DNA from: Dactylis glomerata
Lineage: Eukaryota > Streptophyta > Magnoliopsida > Poales > Poaceae
Direction: 5' to 3'
Assembly (NCBI GenBank): GCA_007115705.1
Contig: QXEO01000464.1
Location: forward strand, 6,506,852-6,570,851
DNA length: 64,000 nt
Shown: piece by piece, positions 56,654 to 64,000 of the stretch
Numbering within the stretch: position 1 is the stretch's first letter
Layout of the letters: each line of letters begins with the position of its first letter
The notes under the pieces: model-generated
The model's input: only the letters and a program-made list of their open reading frames with translations
Database searches by the model: none
What the model was told of the DNA's origin: nothing
Made by a program: the position numbers and the translations under genes

Positions 56654-57302
56654 CATTTCTATAGCTATGTAACAGGCACCTCTATATGATCAATGAAATA
56701 AAGCATTTGGTTCACTCTTGATTTTTTCTGAGTCTTTTACCTCCTTTATTGTTCATTTAGATCGTATAGAACCTTTTGCGCAATTGTGCTCTGCACTTGC
56801 GTCTCTTTTAAATCCGCCATAAGTGGTCCGCGTAGCATTTTTATGTTTTGATCTTCATTCGATGTTCTCTGTGTGGATTCCAGAGTAGTGACTTTTTGAC
56901 GATCTAAGCCGCCATCTGCTCAGGGTTCTGGACGGTTGCTATTAAGTATCGTCGCCCTAGCGGATTGTTCGTGCGAAGATTTCGCCATCTCACGAAAAGT
57001 CAAGCACAGAGAGCCGGATGGCGGATCGCATAATCCTACGCGTGAAATTTTTTCTAAGTGTTGTTTTTTGGGCATGGCAAAAAACTGCAAGTTGCATAAA
57101 ACTAGGCCTGGCAGTTTCTTCGCGCAATTAAACCACTTCATAATAAACTGACTGCAAAAGTTCACAAGCATTTCACTGATCCGCCACAAGCAGATCAGTC
57201 ACAGTGCAGACACATCACACGCAGTTTAAAGTTAAATTACAGACCCACTCAGGGGCCGAATTGATGCAAAGTATTTTTTCCTGCCATATTGCAGGACACA
57301 TC
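56654..57302. other. Spacer between pol and the antisense gene
   Basis: AT-rich sequence with several ATCCGCCA/TGGCGGAT words and no supported gene. It begins after pol and reaches the end of the antisense gene, and probably holds its 3' UTR and polyadenylation signals. ATCAATGAAATAAAGC near 56690 is a possible plus-strand polyadenylation signal context. Confidence 0.4.
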
Positions 57303-57817
57303 TCAAGAGGATGGCGGAATCTTGGAAGACACCTCATCACCGCCATCACCACCTGCTGTAGCTGCGGAGGCAGATGCCGAAGCCTGGCTTGGCGACCCTG
57401 GCAGTTCGTATGCTTCGTAGTATATGTTCAACTGAGTGCCAAGGGCACACAGCTGGTCGTATCCAAGCACGCTCTGCCGGATGGCGGCCTCGTCCACCGG
57501 CGCGCCGTCCTCGCCGCTCTCAGGGATGCCGGAGGTGAGCTGGTCCAGGTCCATCTCGGGATAGTGGGCCTTCGCCAAGGTCAATGCTGTCCTGGCACCA
57601 CCCCGAGCGGAGGACAGCTTCCAGTCCGCCACCAGCCCTGGAACCAGCAGCAACTTCTGTGTGAGCGCGATGGCGGAAAGGTTGGAGGAACCCGCTATCT
57701 GCAGGCTTCCGCACGCCTGGCGACCAGCGCTGAGAAGGCCATCAAGCTCCTTCCTCGCTGCGTTGGTGGCCATGCGCAAGCCCTCAGCGGTGTCCACCTC
57801 GCTTTGCCCCAAGGAAG
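57303..57817 (-). CDS. Antisense Tat gene, last exon
   Basis: The acceptor GCCATGCAG precedes 57817, and the exon joins in phase to the exon ending at 57895. It encodes ASLGQSEVDTAEGLRMATNA, then LDGLLSAGRQACGSL and AHYPEMDLDQLTSGIP, and ends SSKIPPSS with a stop at 57303-57305. The ending resembles other antisense Tat proteins; function unknown. Confidence 0.7.
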
Positions 57818-57894
57818 CTGCATGGCGGAAAAAAGAAGATGCGTCACCAACTACATGGCAGAAATTAAAAAACTCAAGTTATAAGAAGTGATAC

Positions 57895-58146
57895 CTAGCA
57901 AGTTGTCCTGGAAATGCTGGAGGAGCTCGTTAAAGCCGTCACGTCGCTTCTCAAAATCAGCGGCGGCTTTGCGGAGATCCGCTATCTCCTTGTCCTTCTT
58001 CTTGCCCTGGTTCTCCTGGTCCTTCAGCTGCCTCTCGAGGGTGGCGTTTTCAGCCAGCCATTTCCGGAGCTGCGCATTCAGCCCATCCATCGCAATGGCG
58101 TGGCCTTTCTTCATCCCCTCGAGTGTGGACTTGAGCTTGGCAGCGT
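57895..58146 (-). CDS. Antisense Tat gene, coiled-coil exon
   Basis: Between acceptor TTCCGCCATGCAG and donor CTAG/GTATCAC. The frame DAAKLKSTLEGMKKGHAIAM continues as heptad-rich RKWLAENATLERQLKDQENQ, a probable coiled coil. Phases fit the exons on both sides. Confidence 0.7.
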
Positions 58147-58220
58147 CTGCATGGCGGAATCTTGTCAGCTCAGCGTTGATTGAATAAGCGTAAAGGAAAG
58201 AAAACTTAAGGTTAAAGTAC

Positions 58221-58320
58221 CGCTATTCTCAAGCTGCTGCCGCAAATCCGCCACAAGAGCGCCTTTCTCCGCCAGCTCCTTCTCCTGCGAGCTGACGACC
58301 TGGACCAGGTCCTCCACCAC
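58221..58320 (-). CDS. Antisense Tat gene, short exon
   Basis: VVEDLVQVVSSQEKELAEKG followed by ALVADLRQQLENS lies between an AAAAGAAG acceptor and an AGCG/GTACTT donor. Phase 0 joins to the exon ending at 58632 and phase 1 to the exon at 58146. Confidence 0.65.
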
Positions 58321-58384
58321 CTTCTTTTAGTTCTGGCAAAATTTGATTTTTTAGTCACTCTTAGAGCATCATGATGAAGGATTA

Positions 58385-58619
58385 TCCGCCATGACGCTCG
58401 GGGGCTACTTGTGCTGATTTTTTCTCCCAAGAGCTTTATGCCGGATCATTATCCGCCATAACGCTCGGGGGCTACTCAGTATGAAAATTTAAGTTCTCTA
58501 TGTAGCACTGTGTGAACCACCAGCACTCGAGGGTTAAGCTATTCAAAAACTTACAGAAGTCAACCTTGGAGCCCCATAGCGGATTGTTTACGAATCCGCC
58601 ATGGCGCTCGGGGGCTACT
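58385..58619. repeat. Three copies of a GCTCGGGGGCTACT-containing 25-mer
   Basis: The 25-base word starting TCCGCCAT and ending GCTCGGGGGCTACT occurs at 58385-58409, 58452-58476 and 58595-58619. Its second half resembles the terminal purine tract CCCTGGGGGCTAC at 61058-61070. Confidence 0.85.
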
Positions 58620-58631
58620 GGGAGTGCATAC

Positions 58632-59001
58632 CTTCTTCATAGTTGATGTTTTCTCAACAAAAGCGGCAATAACGCTGGACAGCTGGTTGCTAGCATCTTC
58701 CTGGCTCGAAATAAGATTGACGACCTCAAGTTGCTTTTGCCTCCAGTATAAGCTGCCCCCAGATGGAGTATCCGCCACTTGACCCTGAGAGCCAGGAGCA
58801 TTTTCGCTTTGGACGACATCATTAGCTGCAGCTTCAGTCGTTGGGTTGATCTCTGGCATTTGGTCAAACTGACCACCAGCATCCTCCATATCAATATCGA
58901 TACGAACGGAGGGAGTTGGTGCATCAGGGGTGAGCGGGATAGTCGCAGGGGAGGGCTTGGCTCGCTTGGAGGACGGCTCCTTGACAGTGGGCTTCTTTCT
59001 T
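58632..59001 (-). CDS. Antisense Tat gene, acidic exon
   Basis: The acceptor TCTCTTAG at 59002-59009 and donor ATGAAGAAG/GTATGC bound a frame reading RRKKPTVKEPSSKRAKPSP, then VRIDIDMEDAGGQFDQMPEI and WRQKQLEVVNLISSQED. Together with the three exons downstream it forms one continuous frame of about 340 codons. The simplest join to the upstream exon at 59066 creates a TGA, so the upstream connection is unresolved or broken. Confidence 0.6.
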
Positions 59002-59065
59002 CTAAGAGAAGAGGAATTAGAAAGGGAAAGCAGTAAAACAATGAAAAAGGGTGTCAAAAGATTAC

Positions 59066-59386
59066 CATGACTTGGGCAGATTGATGGTAGCGGTACTCTC
59101 GGATGGCGTTTCAAGCTCCGCCCTGCGTTGAGCTTCGAAACGACGGGAATCAGCAGATTTCCCACCACCTCCGCGAGTTTTCCCGCTACCGCCCCGTTTC
59201 TTGGAAACCGCCTTCTCTTGGGTCGTATGGGCTGTATCTTCAACATTCCCCGCCATCTCCTCCTTGTTTCCGCTAGAATGAACTACTTCTTCCTTAGCGG
59301 CAGATTTGAGGTTGGAGCGGCGAAGGGGATGGGCAAAGTGAGCAGAGCCAAGCGATTTGAGGTGGTAATAAGACAAATATTATGTC
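59066..59386 (-). CDS. Antisense Tat gene, second exon (boundaries uncertain)
   Basis: The frame contains LGSAHFAHPLRRSNLKSAAK, then KKRGGSGKTRGGGGKSADSR and ESTATINLPKSW before a GTAATC donor. The presumed acceptor near 59386 gives an early in-frame TAA, so this exon or its splice site is damaged or misplaced. Confidence 0.4.
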
Positions 59387-59491
59387 CTATAAAATATAAA
59401 GATACTGTACAGTATTATGGCGGAAAGGGAATTTACCGGAGGACAGGCGCCATTCTCGAACATAGCCATGCCGAACTTCAAAGGTTTCTAC

Positions 59492-60528
59492 CTGGGAGAC
59501 TTCATCAGGGAACGGATGCGCTTCTCAACCACTTTAGGGTCAAGCTCCTGATCCGAGCAACGCATGCCATCATTTGCACCAGTATACTCGTGCATCAGGC
59601 GATCGCGGTGTTGCAGTGGTTGAATCCGCCGGGATATCCAACAGTTGATGGTGTCGATTCCTTTCAAGCCAGCCACAGATAGCTTGGCAATCCGCCGAGC
59701 CAGGAGCTTGACATAGGGAGTGGCGGTTTCGTCATTGACAGCTATCCAGGTGTCGCGGGATTCAGCAGCAACGTTCTTGAATGGAGGAAGGCCGCGGGCT
59801 TGAGATGGCGCAGGCTTGTCCGCCATGTAGAACCAGGACCCTCTCCATCCGATGGTGGAGTCCAGTGGCATGATGAAAGGGTATTCTTTCGACCTGCGTG
59901 GAAGGAAGCAAACAGTTCCGCAGGTTCGAAGAGATCCGTCGTCTTCATAATTGGCACGCACGGAGAAAAAGAGTTGGAAGAGGTCCACCCTGGGGCGGAT
60001 CCCAAGGTATCCCTCGCATAAAGCTGCGTAACCCGCCACAGACACCAAGCTGTTTGGTGCTATGTGGTGGAGCTGCAGTCCATAGTACTTCAGAAGATTC
60101 GTGAAGAAAAGAGATGGAGGCATACTGAGACCCCTCTCCACGTGAAATTTGAGCATCACGATTTCGGAGGGGTTAGGAAGAGGCACTGGGGCCTTGAAAT
60201 CAGTCCGCCATCCCGACTCAGCTTGAGGAGCCATGGTGCCCTCGCCTTCCATAATTTGGATGTCGGAGTCCTTGACGCTGGATTTCTGCCAGTACCCGTG
60301 GAGGTTCTGGGGAATTTGCTCTTCGTCCTCAGCTTCCTCCTCCTCAACCTCGCCATCTGCTGCGGACTCATCTGGGTTTGCACCCGCCATCTCCTCTTCA
60401 GCTTCAGACATATTGTCCTCTGGATCCAAATCCGCCATCCCAAGATGATCTCCCTGGATTGACTGTTGCAGAGGAGAATCTTCCTCCTCAGCATCGGAAT
60501 AGTGGCGGGCTGGTGATCCGAAGTTCAT
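59492..60528 (-). CDS. Antisense Tat gene, first exon with putative gypsy-type transposon domain
   Basis: Open from about 60609; the first ATG in frame is at 60528 (MNFGSPARHYSDAEEEDSPL). After an acidic stretch (EVEEEEAEDEE) comes LKFHVERGLSMPPSLFFTNL, LVSVAGYAALCEGYLGIRPR and IGWRGSWFYMADKPAPSQA, a pattern I associate with the Pfam family called putative gypsy type transposon (PF04195). The exon ends near CCCAG/GTAGAAAC at 59492/59491. Such genes are known between pol and the 3' LTR in Tat elements, antisense to gag-pol; their role is unknown. A GTG at 60609 is not a plausible plant start, so either the 60528 ATG or an upstream exon is used. Confidence 0.75.
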
Positions 60529-60609
60529 GGCGTCGGGCGGAGGGAAGGATTCTCCGGCGGAAAATGCTGCCGGCGGCGAGGTTTTCTGCGGTGGCTCGTC
60601 GGAGATCAC

Positions 60610-61057
60610 GAAGCTCTCGTGGTGGCGCTGAAGAGAGAGAGAGCGACGGGGGAGAATGAAGAGGTGACCGGCCAGGGGTGAGAGGCTGGGGTATATATAG
60701 ACCCCGGGCCTCGAGATTCATGCCCGCCATCACCACCGCTCATCCTCATCGCAGAAACCCTAATCTGGCAACACGTGTCTAAGGGTAAAAAGGTAACTTG
60801 GTGAAAATAGTGCGTGCACTGTAAACCTTGCCCTAGAAGGAACTGTGTGCCAAGATTTACGGCGGATTTCAACGGTATGATCCACTGGATCCCGAAAGTC
60901 TCGCTAAGATAGCTACGTTGCTTGATCCGTCATTTACGGCGGATTAATAGATGGAAGAAGGAACATCAAGATGACCGCCATCCCAGCAAAAAAGAGCTAT
61001 GGCGGGAACGACCTATCAAGGACAAGCATGGCGGATGTAGATGGTGATCTTGAAGTT
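60610..61057 (-). promoter_or_regulatory. Upstream region of the antisense gene
   Basis: On the minus strand CTATATATACC at about 60691-60701 is a TATA-box candidate some 160 bases before the ATG. No further gene is seen before the purine tract. Confidence 0.45.
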
Positions 61058-61070
61058 CCCTGGGGGCTAC
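61058..61070 (+). other. Polypurine tract of the Tat-type element
   Basis: CCCTGGGGGCTAC directly precedes the 3' LTR at 61071. Confidence 0.7.
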
Positions 61071-61658
61071 TGTTGGGGATATACCAAATGGGTATACCAG
61101 CGACGTAGTCCTAATTCAGCAAGCCAGGGTGGCCCATCAGGGGTGGTATGGCGGATTCGTCATACCGGGCGGCCCAGTTGCTGAAGTTGCCACGGCGGTA
61201 CTGGACGCAGGCGCTTATGGCGGATCCGGAGACAGGCCCATGGCGGATTGCTGGTGAGGCCCATGGCGGGTTCGGTGATGGCCCATGGCGGGTTGCCCGG
61301 TGGCACACGCAAAGGACTTAGTCTAGGACTCCAAGTTATATCCGCTCCGGTACCAACGTGTAGCCCATGCCAGGCGCCTTTATAAGCCCGGCGTGGAGCA
61401 GCCCTTGAGGCAAGTTAGAAGAGGAGATTAGAGCTTTACGGCCAATCGCACAGCGAAACAGCCAACCTCATCATTGTAACCGAGCACTTGTTGCCTTATA
61501 GTGAATTATAGCAGCACGTAGGATCTCGCCACCGTTGCGGGATCTGAAGCTGGGTAAACTCGTGCTACCACCGTCCTGGATCGCTCCTTCGTGTTCACCC
61601 CTTCCACAAACCGCCATATCCCTACCCCTATGGCAGATCTGTTGACGAAACCACGACA
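61071..61658 (+). mobile_element. 3' LTR of the Tat-type element
   Basis: Differs from the 5' LTR by five transitions and one base deletion. Ends ACCACGACA and is followed by CCAGA, the near-identical target duplication. Confidence 0.93.
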
Positions 61659-62110
61659 CCAGACATTTTGCCAGGCCGGTCTGTTAATGGTAGCAGGCTG
61701 GCCCATACATTTTACCATACCGGCCCGTCAAGTTTGTGGGCCGGCCCATCCAAGCAAGCGGGTCGGCCCGTTCAAGTTAGCAGGCCGTTCATTCTAGTTA
61801 GCAGGCCGGCCCATATATCTTACTAGGCCGTTCAGTTTCATTAGCAGGCCAACGTGCTTACGCCGACCCATGATTGTAGCGGGCTGACTTATTGTTAGCC
61901 TGTTTGGTGGCCCAATAGTCAAAAGCCTGTTGTTGGCCCATTAAAGTTAGTAGGCCGGTTTATGTAAGCACAATAAACATACCGATTCAGCCCAGTGAAG
62001 CCCATAAATATTGATGGGCTGCCATAATATGCTGGCAGACCGGGCCATAGAAGACCAATATAAGACAGGCATGTCCAGAAGCCCAATAAGCTAATAGGGC
62101 CGGCCGTTTA
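61659..62110. repeat. 22-bp minisatellite, right block
   Basis: Units such as AGCAGGCCGGCCCATATATC plus TT continue the array broken at 48863. Copies become more irregular after about 61850. Confidence 0.8.
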
Positions 62111-62277
62111 GGCTAGGTCGTGGGGTCTACATCATGATGCCGCAAGCTTTCAAGAGGTGGATATAATTAACCTAACTATTACATGAAAATTCAAGATTAT
62201 CAAAAAACAAGACAGTTTGCAGGGCACATTTTGTGTGAGAATGCAAAGTAGTACAGACAACTTAAGAAAGTGGCTTC
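62111..62277 (-). other. Probable 3' flank of the gene at 62278
   Basis: No frame or repeat is supported; on the minus strand this follows the stop codon of the terminal exon. Confidence 0.35.
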
Positions 62278-62543
62278 TTAAGACCTCCCAGATGAAGACC
62301 TGGCTGCAGCTTTATCAAGCTCACGTCTATATATAGCAATAGATTTGATCGAATCCTCCATGCTCTTCCCCAGCATATCAGCAACTGATCTAAGAGTAGC
62401 TACACCCTTTCTTTCTACAACCAGGACAGCCTTGAGATATTTAACACCTGTATAGGTTTTTTTGGGTGTACTGCTAAGGTCGTTTGCTTCAGTTGTGCCC
62501 TCCGGGAGGCCAGGATTCCAGGGGTCCTCACTTCTGAGGAAGT
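62278..62543 (-). CDS. Terminal exon of an unrecognised minus-strand gene (87 aa)
   Basis: On the minus strand the strong acceptor CTGCAATATTTTTAG is followed by an open frame of 87 codons ending TAA at 62278-62280. It encodes FLRSEDPWNPGLPEGTTEAN, then KTYTGVKYLKAVLVVERKGV and LRSVADMLGKSMEDSIKSIA, and ends ELDKAAARSSSGRS. It has no starting ATG, so it is too easily missed by ORF calls. Composition and helical periodicity look like a real protein, with a basic serine-rich end. I do not recognise the family. Upstream exons should lie between 62600 and 64000 or beyond. Confidence 0.55.
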
Positions 62544-63147
62544 CTAAAAATATTGCAGAAAAAGTTACTGTAATAAACTCCGCAAGGTGAGGTACACATC
62601 AGATAACACAGGGAGACGAAACAAGAAAACAAGCATATGTATGGTACAGAGTAAAAAAAAAATAGCTCGTACAGACTATGCATGGACTTACAGCAGCTTG
62701 TACAGACTCACATCACTTCCCTTTCTTGCGGGCGCGACCCCGTGTCAACATGCCCATCACACCAGAATCCAGTAGCTAGATTTTGAGTCGTTCTACTCCA
62801 TTGTCCTTCCTCTGAATTTTGGTGTTTAAAACCAAGTCAGCTATTTGGAAGGGGGAAAGTAGTTGAACTAGCAAAAAAATTGCATTAACAATTAATATTG
62901 GAAGGTTATGGCAAAGTATCACAACCAACAGTGGTAGAGGGTACCATCCATACAGGTTAGCTATAACATAAGTAGCTTGTCATAATTACAATGACCTCAG
63001 ATTGCATGGCGTTAGGTTGTTAGTGTTGGTGGCTCTAAGGGTTTAGATGCTCCAGGCCATCGCACATATACAATAACATGGGCATCTTACTACAGCATGA
63101 AGACTACAAGTGCACATGATTATATAAAAAAAGTAGTTTGACTGTAG
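62544..63147. other. Unassigned, possibly intron of the gene at 62278
   Basis: No gene, repeat or RNA can be supported in this AT-rich stretch. Confidence 0.35.
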
Positions 63148-63364
63148 GGCTGTTTGGTTGAGCTTATTTATGGCTTTTGAATTTTGGCTTATAAGCCACA
63201 CAAAAACATCTAAATAGGTGTTTTGCCTTTGACTTTTGGCTCTGGTCTAAACATTGTTGCATGATAGTATGAGCCAAAAGCCAAAATCAAAAGCACCTCT
63301 TCAGGTGCTTCTGTGGCTTATAAGCCCAAAGCCAAAAGCGAAATTTAAGCACAACCAAACAGCC
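63148..63364. mobile_element. Foldback MITE (217 bp)
   Basis: GGCTGTTTGGTTG at the left is the reverse complement of CAACCAAACAGCC at the right. Most of the interior is also self-complementary (GGCTTATAAGCC, GCCAAAAGCC/GGCTTTTGG). I see no clear target duplication. The ends are common to Tourist or hAT-type grass MITEs. Confidence 0.75.
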
Positions 63365-63636
63365 ACGAGCTAGGCACGCATACACATGACATGACTATAT
63401 GAGGTGTGTGACGGTAAAAAGAACTAACAGAAAATGCGAAGGCAGAAACTAAACCGCAACCAAGAAATTAACGGTGCAAGATACCAACATATAAGTAACA
63501 TCCAACAATAAAAAAACATTACACTGAGGAATCAGGCCAGAGTACCTAAGGGCTGCGGCGGGGTCGATGAGGGTGAGGGGTGCGACGGGAGAGGCTGGGC
63601 ATTTCGAGAGAGGCGCACGAGGGAGTTGGTGATGCT
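63365..63636. other. Unassigned, possible 5' exon region
   Basis: The minus strand reads CAGCCCTTAG/GTACTCTGG near 63550-63541, a good donor context after GC-rich DNA, so a 5' exon of the gene at 62278 may lie here. No coding frame can be fixed. Confidence 0.3.
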
Positions 63637-63776
63637 GATCCTGTGCGATGGACACGGTCGTCGGTGAAGTAGATCTGCTATGCTGGACGCGGTCGTCGGT
63701 GGAGTAGATCCGGTGCGGTAGACACAATATTTGGTGGAGTAGACCCGATGCGGTGGACACGGTTGCCGGTGGCGTA
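63637..63776. repeat. 35-bp minisatellite, four copies
   Basis: Four adjacent 35-bp units of the form GATCC-GTGCG-TGGACACGGTCGTCGGTGGAGTA with substitutions fill exactly 140 bases. The minus-strand open frame across it (63449-63946) is a product of the repeat rather than a gene. Confidence 0.85.
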
Positions 63777-64000
63777 GGTCCGGTGCACCCAGGGCGTTGC
63801 TCTAGAAGAACCACTTCTCTAGTGGTGTTGATGAAGCAGATCCTGCAAGCTGGACGTGTGAGTTGATGAAGTAAATTATGTCCGGTAGACCAAGATGGCG
63901 GCTTTGTGGATCCGGTGGGTGGAGGACAAGATAGGCGGTGAAGCACGTGCCATGTGAAGGAGACCGGTAGTGAGGCACCTACGGTTTGGAGTAGGCCAGA
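63777..64000. other. Unassigned end of window
   Basis: Related but irregular GTAGA/GTGGA-type words continue from the minisatellite; no gene is supported. Confidence 0.3.

Larger units (their letters stand above)
48864..61658 (+). mobile_element. Young 12.8-kb Tat-type Gypsy retrotransposon
   Basis: LTRs of 589 and 588 bp (48864-49452 and 61071-61658) differ by five transitions and a one-base indel, about 0.85%, so the insertion is recent. Flanks CCAAA (48859-48863) and CCAGA (61659-61663) are a target duplication with one mismatch. The primer site follows the 5' LTR and a purine tract precedes the 3' LTR. Gag-protease and pol lie on the plus strand and a spliced antisense gene lies between pol and the 3' LTR, an arrangement known for the Tat lineage. 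It sits inside a 22-bp minisatellite. Confidence 0.93.

Noticed and set aside
63449..63946. Minus-strand frame of 165 codons
   Set aside because: It runs through a 35-bp minisatellite and has proline/serine/threonine low-complexity content; no start context or domain.

Overview
The window looks like a repeat-dominated chromosome segment of a grass, probably a Pooideae cereal or relative (Triticeae/oat type). This is inferred from nested LTR retrotransposons, Harbinger, Tourist-like and Helitron elements, GT-AG introns and the LTR and protein families present. I ran no database search, so species and family names are inference.

Layout. 1-16046: nested retrotransposons. The 3' part of one element (3' LTR 2604-4238), a solo LTR of the same family on the minus strand (5528-7153, target duplication GTATG) and a complete non-autonomous relative (7497-14555, two 1,671-bp LTRs, target duplication AGTAC, tRNA-Asp primer site, no pol) sit in a decayed Copia element whose RT/RNase H remnant is at about 14.6-15.7 kb. 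16047-18140: a Harbinger-like fragment with a coding remnant, then a 1.24-kb element with palindromic inverted ends. 19648-27390 (minus): the one well-supported host gene, an importin beta-1 (karyopherin beta) with three coding exons, 860 predicted residues and a 22-residue internal tandem duplication. Its long last intron holds a minisatellite, a 291-bp MITE and unassigned DNA. 27628-29009: a PIF/Harbinger element in the importin upstream region with a two-exon Myb/SANT-like ORF1 gene. 29336-30703 (minus): a frameshifted paralogue.

31424-48492: a 17-kb Tekay-like chromovirus on the minus strand with 4.9-kb LTRs and target duplication CATGC. Its gag-pol is broken by many stops, it has an extra ORF upstream of gag, and a 1,091-bp Helitron lies in one LTR. 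48606-62110: a 22-bp minisatellite split by a young 12.8-kb Tat-type Gypsy element (48864-61658). That element has one continuous gag-pol frame broken only by four TAG codons, a multi-exon antisense gene between pol and the 3' LTR, and a striking saturation by an ATCCGCC/GGCGGAT motif on both strands. 62111-64000: the terminal exon of an unrecognised minus-strand gene, a MITE and a 4 x 35-bp minisatellite.

Only the importin gene and the terminal exon at 62.3 kb look like host genes; almost everything else is transposable-element sequence. I saw no tRNA, rRNA or CRISPR features and no clear new functional system. The most unexplained signals are the motif saturation of the Tat element, its antisense gene and the palindrome-ended element.
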